From assembly GCA_937864895.1 (NCBI GenBank), contig CALMDF010000207.1, positions 1 through 14,735 on the forward strand: DNA of 14,735 bases, in the 5' to 3' direction. Origin of the DNA: an uncultured Holophagales bacterium. GTDB lineage: Bacteria; Acidobacteriota; Thermoanaerobaculia; UBA5066. Made by a program: the position numbers and the translations under genes. Under the pieces are notes generated by a model. It searched no databases, had not been told where the DNA came from, and was given only the letters and a program-made list of their open reading frames with translations. Below are positions 6,868 to 14,154 of the stretch, in pieces (within the stretch, counting starts at the first letter, position 1; each line of letters begins with the position of its first letter).

Positions 6868-6930
6868 GTTGACGGGGAGTTTACGGACTTTCTGGGAAAC
6901 CGAGGATCGGGGCGGCCCGCGCGCGGAAGC

Positions 6931-7293
6931 TCAGCGCGTCAGCTCGAGGCCCGTCGCCTCGAGGGCCGGCTCTCCGCCGGGGCCCTTTGCGCGAAAGACC
7001 CCCTCTGCCGTGGCCCGGGCGCCGCTCGCGTCCCCGGGGAGAGGGATCCCCGCGTCCCGCATCGTCACCTTCAGCCTCGCCTCGCGCTCGCTGAGGAAAA
7101 AGACCCCATCCTCCGAGAGAACGTCCCCGCGGACCCGGATCGTCTTCCCGTCGAACGCGGCAGCCTTTTCGCGAAGCTCGGCGATCGCGACCGGCGAGAG
7201 ACCCCGGAGGGGTCGTCCGTAGAGCTCCGCCGCCCCGGCCGAAAAGGCGAGCCCGGCGAGGAGGAGCGCGGCGAGAACCGATCTCGGCTTCAC
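6931..7293 (-). CDS. Small secreted OB-fold-like protein (DUF4920-like)
   Basis: This 120-residue protein begins with a clear Sec signal peptide (MKPRSVLAALLLAGLAFSAGAA, positive then hydrophobic, cleavage likely near residue 22). The mature part, with ELYGRPLRGLSPVAIAEL and GKTIRVRGDVL, resembles DUF4920 proteins, small OB-fold-like periplasmic or surface proteins of unknown function. Many of those have cysteines in the middle of the domain; here there are none. The GTG start at 7293 follows a good -10 box (TACAAT) by only six bases, so the transcript is probably leaderless. It lies 63 bases upstream of the Hsp70-family gene and may share its transcript. The family match is from motif memory and is only moderately sure. 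Confidence 0.65.
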   Translation of the reverse strand: MKPRSVLAALLLAGLAFSAGAAELYGRPLRGLSPVAIAELREKAAAFDGKTIRVRGDVLSEDGVFFLSEREARLKVTMRDAGIPLPGDASGARATAEGVFRAKGPGGEPALEATGLELTR

Positions 7294-7338
7294 GTCTCCA
7301 TTGTAGGGCCGCGGCCCTCCGGGTAGGCTCCCCGCCCC
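7294..7338. promoter_or_regulatory. Divergent promoter region with a 14-bp perfect palindrome
   Basis: Only 45 bases separate two diverging genes. On the minus strand TACAAT (7300-7305) lies six bases before the GTG at 7293. On the plus strand TTGTAG (7301-7306) and TAGGCT (7324-7329), 17 bases apart, form a weak promoter whose start point would fall almost at the ATG at 7339. The perfect palindrome AGGGCCGCGGCCCT (7305-7318) sits between them, inside the plus-strand spacer and touching the minus-strand -10. Both transcripts would be nearly leaderless. The palindrome could be an operator, though GC-rich palindromes also arise by chance. Confidence 0.5.
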
Positions 7339-7617
7339 ATGGAGAGCTTCGACTCCGTCCTCAAGGCCCTCGTCGGCGCCGTCGGCGTCGCCAGCGGCGC
7401 GGCCTACCTCCCGCAGGCGGTCCGCATCTGGAAGCGGCGGTCGAGCGACGACGTTTCGGTCGTCACCTACCTCCTCTTCCTCCTCGGCCAGGTCATCTGG
7501 CTCACCTACGGCGTGAGGTTCGGCCTCTTCGAGATCGTCCTCGGGATGTCGGCGAACCTCGCCGGGAACCTCGCCGTCATCCTCTCGGCGGTCAGGTTCC
7601 GAACGAAGGCGGCGTGA
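7339..7617 (+). CDS. SemiSWEET sugar transporter
   Basis: SemiSWEETs are bacterial half-size relatives of eukaryotic SWEETs; two three-helix subunits form a channel-like facilitator for sugars such as sucrose or glucose. The 92-residue product has the right size, three hydrophobic segments (about 9-28, 41-58, 63-85), the PQ motif at 25-26 in AAYLPQAVRIWKRRSSDDVS, and the aromatic/Asn pocket region (QVIWLTYG; SANLAGN). The ATG at 7339 has no ribosome-binding site and lies just after a -10-like box, suggesting a leaderless mRNA. Its stop codon overlaps the next start as GTGA, so it heads a four-gene operon. The substrate cannot be read from sequence. Confidence 0.9.
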   Translation: MESFDSVLKALVGAVGVASGAAYLPQAVRIWKRRSSDDVSVVTYLLFLLGQVIWLTYGVRFGLFEIVLGMSANLAGNLAVILSAVRFRTKAA

Positions 7618-8348
7618 CTCTCCGGAGGCTCCCCGTCCCCCCGGGCGCCGACGCGTACCTCGCCTTCGACAAGGAGGCGGGGCAGCGGGCGCACGGCGCC
7701 GACGGCTTCATCGAAGAGGCCCGGCGCGAGCTCGGGGGCGACCTCCACCTCGTCCACCGGCTCGACCGGATCACTTCCGGCCTCCTCCTCCTCGCCCGCG
7801 GCGAGGAGGCCCTCCGGGCTGCTCACGACGCCTGGCCGACGCGGGTCTCCAAGACGTACGTCGCGCTCGTCCGCGGCGTGCCTTCCGCCGCGGAGGGGAC
7901 GATCGACTACCCCGTCCTCGAGCACCGGTCGGGAAAGCCGTGGCTCCTCGAGCGCGCCGTCCGGGCCGCTTACGACCCCGATCGAGCGGCCCGCCTGCTC
8001 CGCGGCGAGGGTCTCTCCTTCGTCCCGCCGCTGCCGCCGCCCGCCCGCTCGGCGGTCCACCCCGCGGGACGCCCGGCGATCACCCGCTGGCGGCTCCTCG
8101 CGACCCGCGGGGACGACGCCCTCGTCGAGCTCTCTCCGGAAACGGGCCGGATGCACCAGCTCCGCGTCCACCTCGCCGCGATCGGGCACCCGCTCCTGAG
8201 CGACCCCCTCTACGATCCGGCCGCCGGCCCGTCGGAGCCCCCCCCGTTCCTCCGGGCCGTCCGGATCGTCTGGGAAGAGCCGCCCGGCCAGTCCCCCGGG
8301 ACGGCCTGGATCTTCGAGGCACCCGCTTCTGAGATGATGTCTACGTGA
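7614..8348 (+). CDS. RluA-family RNA pseudouridine synthase without S4 domain
   Basis: This 244-residue enzyme should convert uridine to pseudouridine in rRNA or tRNA. The signature HLVHRLDRITSGLLLLA holds catalytic Asp51, and GRMHQLRVHLAAIGHPLLSDPLY (178-200) is the conserved RluA C-terminal motif. The N-terminus goes straight into the catalytic domain (AYLAFDKEAG), with no S4 RNA-binding domain, as in RluA and TruC rather than RluC/D. A divergent, Pro-rich stretch lies at about 104-150 (PPLPPPA). The GTG start at 7614 overlaps the SemiSWEET stop as GTGA, with GAAGG seven bases upstream. It overlaps the next gene the same way. The target RNA position is unknown. Confidence 0.9.
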   Translation: MTLRRLPVPPGADAYLAFDKEAGQRAHGADGFIEEARRELGGDLHLVHRLDRITSGLLLLARGEEALRAAHDAWPTRVSKTYVALVRGVPSAAEGTIDYPVLEHRSGKPWLLERAVRAAYDPDRAARLLRGEGLSFVPPLPPPARSAVHPAGRPAITRWRLLATRGDDALVELSPETGRMHQLRVHLAAIGHPLLSDPLYDPAAGPSEPPPFLRAVRIVWEEPPGQSPGTAWIFEAPASEMMST

Positions 8349-9160
8349 CCGTATCCCTTCCCCCCGAGACCCTCGAGGTCCTCCGGACCCTCTGCGACGA
8401 CGCCCCGCTCGCCATCTTCGACCTGGAGACGACCGGACCCGACCGGCTCACCGACCGCATCGTCGAGGTGGCGGCCGTGAAGGTCTCCCCCGACGGGACC
8501 GTCGGCGTCTTCGAGACGCGCGTGAACCCGGGCGTGAAGATCCCGCGGGAGGCGACCGCCGTTCACGGGATCTCCGACGCCGACGTCGCCGACGCGCCCG
8601 CCTTCAGCTCCGTCGCGCCCGACCTCGTGGCCTTCCTCGAGGGGTGCGACCTCGCGGGGTACAACCTCCGGGGCTTCGACATCCCCCTCCTCGCCCGCGA
8701 GTTCGAGAGGGTGAAAGTTCCCTTCTCCTTCGACGGCCGGCGCGTCGTCGACGCCCAGGTCATCTACTTCCGCAAGGAGCCGCGCGACCTCGGGGCCGCC
8801 GTGAGGACCTTCGTCGGGCGCGAGCACACGGGCGCGCACTCGGCCCTCGCGGACACCATCGCCGCCGCCGAGGTCCTCGCCGGACAGCTGACGCGCTATG
8901 CGGACCTCCCCCGGGAGATGGAGGCCCTCGCCGCCTTCACCGCCCCCGTCGAGGGGCGCTGGGTCGACCCCGACAAGCGCTTCGTCTGGCGGGACGGCGC
9001 CGCGGTCTTCAACTTCGGCGCCAAGCGCGGGCAGACGCTCGCCGACGTGGCGTCGAAGAACCCCGAGTACCTCGACTGGATGCTCGACGCCGACTTCCCC
9101 GAGGAAGCGAAGCGGATCGTCCGCGAGGCGCGCGAGGGACGGTTCCCGAGCCGGAAGTGA
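8345..9160 (+). CDS. DEDDh 3'-5' exonuclease (DnaQ-like) with ExoX-like C-terminal domain
   Basis: This 271-residue protein is a DnaQ-fold nuclease. Exo I is IFDLETTG (Asp26, Glu28), Exo II is NLRGFDIPLL (Asp112), and Exo III is HSALADTIAA (His165, Asp170), so all four metal ligands and the catalytic His are present. A second small domain (about 221-262, FNFGAKRGQTLADVASKNPEYLDWML) matches the ExoX-like C-terminal domain, in which a glycine-rich start is followed by YLxWML. Polymerase III epsilon subunits do not have this tail, so a repair or DNA-processing exonuclease is more likely than the replicative proofreader. The GTG at 8345 overlaps the upstream stop codon as GTGA, and the gene ends overlapping the next in the same way. 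Confidence 0.9.
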   Translation: MTVSLPPETLEVLRTLCDDAPLAIFDLETTGPDRLTDRIVEVAAVKVSPDGTVGVFETRVNPGVKIPREATAVHGISDADVADAPAFSSVAPDLVAFLEGCDLAGYNLRGFDIPLLAREFERVKVPFSFDGRRVVDAQVIYFRKEPRDLGAAVRTFVGREHTGAHSALADTIAAAEVLAGQLTRYADLPREMEALAAFTAPVEGRWVDPDKRFVWRDGAAVFNFGAKRGQTLADVASKNPEYLDWMLDADFPEEAKRIVREAREGRFPSRK

Positions 9161-9489
9161 GCGAGCCGGCCCTCCCGAGCGGACGGGGGCTCGCCCGGAA
9201 CCGCCACCACCTCGTGAGGCTCGCTCTCCTCACGCTCGGCTGGGGCCTCCTCGTCACCGGCCTCCTCGGCGGTCTCATCCCGTTCGTCCAGGGGTGGCCG
9301 TTCGGCGTCGCCGGGGCCGTGATCCTCTACGTCGAGAGCCGCTGGTTCCAGAGGAAGGTCCGCCGGTGGCGGCAGCGTCACCCGCGCGTCGAGAAGGTCT
9401 GGCTGAAGCTGAAGACCTGGCGGCACGGCCGCAAGAAGCCCCGGCCCGACGGCACCCGCCCCGCCCCGCCTCGGGAAGACCCGGGCTGA
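9157..9489 (+). CDS. Small membrane protein, PGPGW/DUF454-like
   Basis: The 110-residue product has two hydrophobic segments (about 22-44 and 47-60) followed by a basic, Trp-rich amphipathic stretch (SRWFQRKVRRWRQRHPRVEKVWLKLKTW is residues 61-88, in the main Arg, Lys and Trp) and a Pro-rich tail. The arrangement LTLGWGLLVTGLLGGLIPFVQGWPF is like small inner-membrane proteins of the PGPGW or DUF454 type, whose function is unknown. The GTG start at 9157 overlaps the exonuclease stop codon as GTGA, making this the last gene of the plus-strand operon. The family guess is tentative; that it is a real coding gene is supported by the overlap and the membrane topology. Confidence 0.7.
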   Translation: MSEPALPSGRGLARNRHHLVRLALLTLGWGLLVTGLLGGLIPFVQGWPFGVAGAVILYVESRWFQRKVRRWRQRHPRVEKVWLKLKTWRHGRKKPRPDGTRPAPPREDPG

Positions 9490-9498
9490 CGGGGCGGG
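9455..9498. terminator. Possible bidirectional terminator between convergent operons
   Basis: CCCGCCCCG (9455-9463, repeated at 9460-9468) can pair with CGGGGCGGG (9490-9498), enclosing a smaller CGGG-AAGA-CCCG hairpin (9472-9483). The structure spans the end of the plus-strand operon, just before the ftsZ stop at 9513 arriving from the other side. No T-run is present on either strand, so Rho or another mechanism may be needed. Confidence 0.35.
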
Positions 9499-9512
9499 AC
9501 GGCGCCCGGGAA

Positions 9513-10676
9513 TCAGTCCATCTGCCGCCTGAGGAACGTCGGGATGTCGAAGATGTCGTCCTTCGGGTTGCGGGCGTTGATGAGGTTCACGCCGTAGCCC
9601 GAGTCCTCGGGGTGGGCCTCTTCCGGGAGCGGGAGGCGCGTGCGTTCGCTGGCCTGGGCCGCGGCGGCGCGGTGGTTGGCGACGGGGGCGTCGAAGCCGG
9701 TCGCGATCACGCTCACCTTCACCTGCTCGCGCATCGCGGCGTCCTGGACGAGCCCGAAGATGATGTTCGCGTCGTCGTCGGCCGCCTGCTGGACGATCTG
9801 GCACGCCTCGTTGAACTCGGCGAGCGTCAGGTCCTCGCCGCCCGTGACGTTGATGAGGATCGCGCGGGCGCCCTGGATCGACTGCTCCTCGAGGAGCGGG
9901 TTCGAGATCGCCTTCTGGGCCGCCTCCACGGCGCGGTGCTCCCCCGTCGCCGTGCCGGTCCCCATGAGGGCCATCCCCATGTTCTCCATGACGGTCTTCA
10001 CGTCGGCGAAGTCGACGTTCACGTAGCCGGGGACCGTGATGAGGTCGCTGATCCCCTGCACCGCCTGCCGCAGCACGTCGTCGGCGATCTTGAACGCCTC
10101 CCACGCCGTGATGTTCCGGTCGACGAAGGCGTAGAGCCTCTCGTTCGGGATCGTGATGAGCGTGTCGACGTACTCGCGCAGCTCGGCGATCCCCTCCTCG
10201 GCGAAGCGCAGCTTCCTCCTCCCCTCGAAGGAGAAGGGCTTCGAGACGATCGCCACGACGAGCGCCCCCGCCTCGGAGGCGATCTTCGCGACGACGGGCG
10301 CCGCGCCGGTCCCGGTGCCGCCGCCCATGCCGGCCGTCACGAAGACCATGTCGGACCCCGAGAGCGCCTCGGCGATCCGCTCGGCGTCCTCGAGCGCGGC
10401 ATTCCGGCCCACCTCGGGGTTCGAGCCGGCGCCCATCCCCTTCGAGGTCGCGAGCCCGAGCTGGATCTTCTGCGCGGCCCGGTTCACCTTGAGGACCTGC
10501 AGGTCGGTGTTCGCGGCGATGAACTCCACGCCGCGGATCCCCGCCTGGATCATCCGGTTCACCGCGTTGCCGCCGCCTCCACCCACGCCGACGACCTTGA
10601 TGCGCGCCGGGTTGACGACGTCCTCGCCGATCGTGATGGACGGCACGGGGCTCCCCTCTTCCTCGAACAGAATCAT
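9513..10676 (-). CDS. ftsZ: Cell division protein FtsZ
   Basis: FtsZ is the tubulin-like GTPase that forms the Z ring at the division site. The 387-residue product has the GTP-binding start [16 protein letters not shown] (27-42), the tubulin signature GGGTGTGAA (118-126), and the T7 synergy loop [10 protein letters not shown] (220-229) that completes the active site of the next subunit. The disordered linker is short (about 330-372), and the tail [16 protein letters not shown] carries the conserved D-IP-FLR peptide that binds FtsA. The ATG at 10676 has GGAGG six bases upstream. It is the last dcw gene here, 19 bases after ftsA. The identification is certain. Confidence 0.98.
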   Translation of the reverse strand: MILFEEEGSPVPSITIGEDVVNPARIKVVGVGGGGGNAVNRMIQAGIRGVEFIAANTDLQVLKVNRAAQKIQLGLATSKGMGAGSNPEVGRNAALEDAERIAEALSGSDMVFVTAGMGGGTGTGAAPVVAKIASEAGALVVAIVSKPFSFEGRRKLRFAEEGIAELREYVDTLITIPNERLYAFVDRNITAWEAFKIADDVLRQAVQGISDLITVPGYVNVDFADVKTVMENMGMALMGTGTATGEHRAVEAAQKAISNPLLEEQSIQGARAILINVTGGEDLTLAEFNEACQIVQQAADDDANIIFGLVQDAAMREQVKVSVIATGFDAPVANHRAAAAQASERTRLPLPEEAHPEDSGYGVNLINARNPKDDIFDIPTFLRRQMD

Positions 10677-10695
10677 CTCTTCCTCCAGGTCCCTT

Positions 10696-11946
10696 TCAGA
10701 TGGCCGACGCCGGGGTGAACATCTTCCCCAGCGAGTTCTTCAGCTTCGAGAAAAGGCCGCCGGCCGGCGCCGGCCGCCCCTTCGGCGACGCCGCGCCGCT
10801 TCGCCCGACGAGGAGCAGCCCGGCCGCGCAGGCCCACTCCGGGCCGCTGACGATGTCGGTGAGCCCCGAGAGGCCCCGGGGCGAGCCGACCCTCACCGGG
10901 ATCCCGGCCCCGAGGACCTGCTCGGCCGCGTCGACCATCCCGTCGAGCGCGGCGCCGCCGCCCGTCAGGACGAGACCGGCGCGCAGCTCGCGGGCCGGGA
11001 CGTCGCTCGTCGCCTCGCGCCAGAGGACCTCGAAGAGCTCCGCGGCGCGCGCCTCGAGGATCTGCGCCATGTAGCTCCGGGCCACCGACTGGGTCCCCTG
11101 CCCGCCGGTGCGCGGGACGTCGATCGTCTCGTCGGACGTGACGAGCGCCGCGAGCGCCGCCCCGAACTTCTTCTTGAGCCGCTCGGCGTCGGGGACGGGC
11201 GTCTTGAGCATGACGGCGAGGTCGCTCGTGAAGAGGTCCCCGCCGATCGGGAGGACGGCCGTGTGGGCGAGGGCCCCCTGCCTCCAGACGGCGATCTCGG
11301 TCGTCCCCCCCCCGATGTCCGCGAGGACGACGCCGTGGTCCTTCTCGTCGGGCGTCAGGACCGCCTCGCTCGCCGCGAGGGGCTCGAGGACCATCTCGGT
11401 CACCGAGACGCCGGCCTCGTTCACGCACTTCAGGAGGTTCTGCGTCGTGGCGGTCGGCACGGTGACGACGTGGACGTCGGCCTCGAGGCGGCTGCCGACC
11501 ATGCCGAGCGGGGCGGCGACGCCATCCTGGCCGTCCACGACGAACTGGCGCTGGAGGACGGCGAGGATCTCGTAGTCGGACGGGATCGGGCACGAGCGGG
11601 CGGCGTCCAGGGCGCGGTCGATGTCCTGGCGCGAGATCTCGCGGCTCCTCGAGGCGACGGCGACGACCTGCCGGCTGTTGAACGACCTGACGGTGGGCCC
11701 CGAGACGCCGACGACGGCGCGCTCGATCTGGACCCCCGCCATGATCTCGGCTTCCTCCGTGGCGCGCTTGATCGCCTCCACGGTGGCCGGGACGTCGATG
11801 ATCGCCCCCTTGCGGGTCCCCTTGTGGGTGGCGACCCCCTTGCCGACGACGTCGACGCGTCCCTCCTTCCCGGTCTCCGCGATGAGCGCGCAGACCTTCG
11901 AGGAGCCGATGTCGAGACTGACGAGGTACGGGGTGGTCTTCGGCAC
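10696..11946 (-). CDS. ftsA: Cell division protein FtsA
   Basis: FtsA is the actin-like ATPase that tethers FtsZ to the membrane and recruits late division proteins. The 416-residue product has phosphate loop 1 ([15 protein letters not shown], 10-24), the FtsA-specific 1C/SHS2 domain (about 85-165), phosphate loop 2 ([13 protein letters not shown], 209-221), the adenosine motif [11 protein letters not shown] (326-336), and an amphipathic membrane helix [14 protein letters not shown] (397-410). All key elements are present. The GTG at 11946 has GAGGAAGG upstream. It follows ftsQ by 10 bases and precedes ftsZ by 19, consistent with one transcript. Confidence 0.98.
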   Translation of the reverse strand: MPKTTPYLVSLDIGSSKVCALIAETGKEGRVDVVGKGVATHKGTRKGAIIDVPATVEAIKRATEEAEIMAGVQIERAVVGVSGPTVRSFNSRQVVAVASRSREISRQDIDRALDAARSCPIPSDYEILAVLQRQFVVDGQDGVAAPLGMVGSRLEADVHVVTVPTATTQNLLKCVNEAGVSVTEMVLEPLAASEAVLTPDEKDHGVVLADIGGGTTEIAVWRQGALAHTAVLPIGGDLFTSDLAVMLKTPVPDAERLKKKFGAALAALVTSDETIDVPRTGGQGTQSVARSYMAQILEARAAELFEVLWREATSDVPARELRAGLVLTGGGAALDGMVDAAEQVLGAGIPVRVGSPRGLSGLTDIVSGPEWACAAGLLLVGRSGAASPKGRPAPAGGLFSKLKNSLGKMFTPASAI

Positions 11947-11956
11947 GGGTCCTTCC

Positions 11957-12769
11957 TCAGGTGTCGCCGCGAAGGCCTTCTGTTCCAGGGGCCTTCAGGA
12001 CGATGCGGTTCTCGAATCTCAGGTCGACCTCCCGCGGGAGGAGGCCGTGGCGCCCCAGCTCGGGAGCGAGGACGAGGAAGGCCCGCCACCTCGCGAACGT
12101 CTTCCCCGGCCGGAGGGCCTCGTCGCCGAGGAAGAGCTTCAGGCGGGCCGGGGCGTCGACGACCGCGAAGCCCTCCGCGAGGACCTCCACCTCGGAGACC
12201 CGCGAGAGAAGCTCGGGGTCCTCGTCGCGCAGCCGCGCGAGGAGCCGGGCGCCGCGGACGACGCCTTCCTCCGGGGAGGCCGCGCCCGACGGGTCGAGGA
12301 CGACGAAGCGCGGGGCTCCCGCGCCCCCGCCGTAGGGGGCGAGCCAGAGCCCGTCCTGGTCGACCGTCCAGAGGTCCTCGCCGCGCCGGGCGAGGGCCAC
12401 CGGCGCGCGCGGCTCGACCTGGACGGAAATCGTGTCGGGGACGACCCGGCGCGCCGCCGCGCGCGCCACCCACGGGCGCGCGGAGAGGTCGGCGATCGCC
12501 GCGTCGAGGTCGACCGAGAGGAGCGGGCTGCCGATCCACGGGTCCGAGATCGCCTCGACCTCGTTGCGGTGGGGCTCGGGAACGCCCGTGAGGACGACCC
12601 TCTTCACGAGGAATCGCGGGTGCTTGTGGACGGCCGCCCAGGCCGCGGCGGCGCTCCCTCCCACGCCCACGACGACCACGAGGGCGAGGAGGATCCGGCG
12701 CGAGGCCTCCCGCCGCCGGGAGGGCCGGGGCGTCCGGATCGTGCCGGGCCGGTAGTAGGCGCTGTTCAC
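11957..12769 (-). CDS. ftsQ: Cell division protein FtsQ
   Basis: FtsQ is a single-pass inner-membrane protein that bridges early and late divisome proteins (with FtsL and FtsB). The 270-residue product has a basic cytoplasmic tail (1-25), one membrane helix (about 26-47), a POTRA domain (about 51-121: VKRVVLTG, GSPLLSVDLDAAIADLSARPWV, VPDTISVQVEPRAPVAL) and the FtsQ beta domain to the end. The GTG at 12769 overlaps the murC stop as GTGA and has GGAAAGGGG upstream. Its place between murC and ftsA agrees with ftsQ. Sequence outside the POTRA domain is divergent, as is usual. Confidence 0.93.
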   Translation of the reverse strand: MNSAYYRPGTIRTPRPSRRREASRRILLALVVVVGVGGSAAAAWAAVHKHPRFLVKRVVLTGVPEPHRNEVEAISDPWIGSPLLSVDLDAAIADLSARPWVARAAARRVVPDTISVQVEPRAPVALARRGEDLWTVDQDGLWLAPYGGGAGAPRFVVLDPSGAASPEEGVVRGARLLARLRDEDPELLSRVSEVEVLAEGFAVVDAPARLKLFLGDEALRPGKTFARWRAFLVLAPELGRHGLLPREVDLRFENRIVLKAPGTEGLRGDT

Positions 12770-14154
12770 GACGGGCCCCTTTCCGCCAGGTATTCCTCGC
12801 CGAGGCGGTTCACATCTCCCGCGCCCATCGTCACGAGGAGGTCGCCGGCCCTGAGGTCCTCCCGCAGGCGGGAGACGACGTCCGCGCGGACGTCGAGGTC
12901 GACGACGTTCCGGTGTCCGCGGACGCGGGCCGCGTCGGAGACGAGGCGGGAGGTGATCCCCTCGATCGGCGCCTCTCGCGAGGGGTAGACGGGGAGGACG
13001 TAGACGGCGTCGGCCGCGAGGAGGGCCGCGCCGAAACCGGCCGCCTGGTCCCGGGTCCGCGTGAAGAGGTGCGGCTGGAAGAGGACGACGAGCCGCCGCT
13101 CCGGGTGCGCCTGCCGCGCCGCGCCGAGGGTGGCGGACACCTCCGTCGGGTGGTGGGCGTAGTCGTCGATGACGAGGACGCCGTCGCGCTCGCCCTTCCG
13201 CTCGAACCGGCGCGCGACGCCGGCGAAGGTCGAGAGAGCCGCCGCGCACGCCTCGAAGGGGACCTCCAGCTCGCGGGAGATCGCGATCGCGGCGAGCGCG
13301 TTCTTCACGTTGTGGAGGCCCGGAAGGGCCACCTCGACGGTTCCCATCGGCTCGCCTTCGGCGACGGCCGTGAAACGCGAGAAGCTGCGGTCGAGGGAGA
13401 GGTCGCGGGCCGTGACGTCGGCCTGCGGCGTCAGGCCGAAGGTCCCGACGCGGACGCGGGTCGAGAGGAGCGGCCGGATCTCCTGGACGTTCGGGTCGTC
13501 GAGGCCGAGGAGCGCGGCCCCGAAGAAGGGGACCGTCGCGGCGAACTGCGTGAACGACGTTTTCAGGTCGTCGAGGTCGCGGTAGGTGTCGAGGTGCTCG
13601 AGGTCGATGTTGTTGACGACCGCCACGACCGGCCGGAGCTTCAGGAACGAGCGGTCGTACTCGTCCGCCTCGGCCACGAGGTACTCGCCCTTGCCGAGGC
13701 AGGCGTTCGTCCCCATGGCGCGAACCCGGCCGCCGACGACGATCGTCGGGTCGAGGCCCGCGGCCTGGAGGATCGCCCCGGTCATCGAGGTCGTCGTCGT
13801 CTTCCCGTGCGAGCCCGCGATGGCGATGCCCGTCTTCACCCTCATCACCTCGGCGAGCATCTCGGCCCGCTTGATGACCGGAACGCCCGCGATCCGCGCC
13901 GCGACGAGCTCGGGGTTGTCCTCGGCGACCGCGGAGGAATAGACGACCACGTCGGCGCCCGCGACGTGCTCGGCGCGGTGCCCCGCCGCGAAGACCGGGA
14001 TGCCGATGCCGCGCAGCCTTCGCGTCTCCTCCCCCTCGTGGAGGTCGGACCCCGTGACGGTCAGGCCGACGCTGGCGAGGATCTCGGCGAGGCCGGACAT
14101 GCCGACTCCCCCGATCCCGACGAAGTGGACGCGGCGGACGCGGAGGAAGTTCAC
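12766..14154 (-). CDS. murC: UDP-N-acetylmuramate--L-alanine ligase MurC
   Basis: MurC joins L-alanine to UDP-MurNAc using ATP, the first amino-acid addition of peptidoglycan synthesis in the cytoplasm. The 462-residue product has the normal length and domains: N-terminal Rossmann domain HFVGIGGVGMSGLAEI (10-25), ATP loop GSHGKTTT (114-121), AEADEYDRSF (161-170), NNIDLEHLD (181-189), LPGLHNVKNALAA (278-290), and YAHHPTEV (332-339). The DEYDRSF and YAHHPTEV forms separate MurC from MurD, E and F. The GTG at 14154 overlaps the ftsW stop as GTGA, without a clear ribosome-binding site, so translation is probably coupled. murG, which usually lies between ftsW and murC, is absent here. Confidence 0.97.
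   Translation of the reverse strand: MNFLRVRRVHFVGIGGVGMSGLAEILASVGLTVTGSDLHEGEETRRLRGIGIPVFAAGHRAEHVAGADVVVYSSAVAEDNPELVAARIAGVPVIKRAEMLAEVMRVKTGIAIAGSHGKTTTTSMTGAILQAAGLDPTIVVGGRVRAMGTNACLGKGEYLVAEADEYDRSFLKLRPVVAVVNNIDLEHLDTYRDLDDLKTSFTQFAATVPFFGAALLGLDDPNVQEIRPLLSTRVRVGTFGLTPQADVTARDLSLDRSFSRFTAVAEGEPMGTVEVALPGLHNVKNALAAIAISRELEVPFEACAAALSTFAGVARRFERKGERDGVLVIDDYAHHPTEVSATLGAARQAHPERRLVVLFQPHLFTRTRDQAAGFGAALLAADAVYVLPVYPSREAPIEGITSRLVSDAARVRGHRNVVDLDVRADVVSRLREDLRAGDLLVTMGAGDVNRLGEEYLAERGPS

Noticed and set aside
4534-7326. Plus-strand open frame of 930 codons
   Set aside because: It is antisense to the LiaF-like, Hsp70 and DUF4920-like genes, has low-complexity Glu/Arg/Asp composition and no domain.
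10153-12591. Plus-strand open frame of 812 codons
   Set aside because: It lies antisense to ftsZ, ftsA and ftsQ, which are certain; no family is recognisable.
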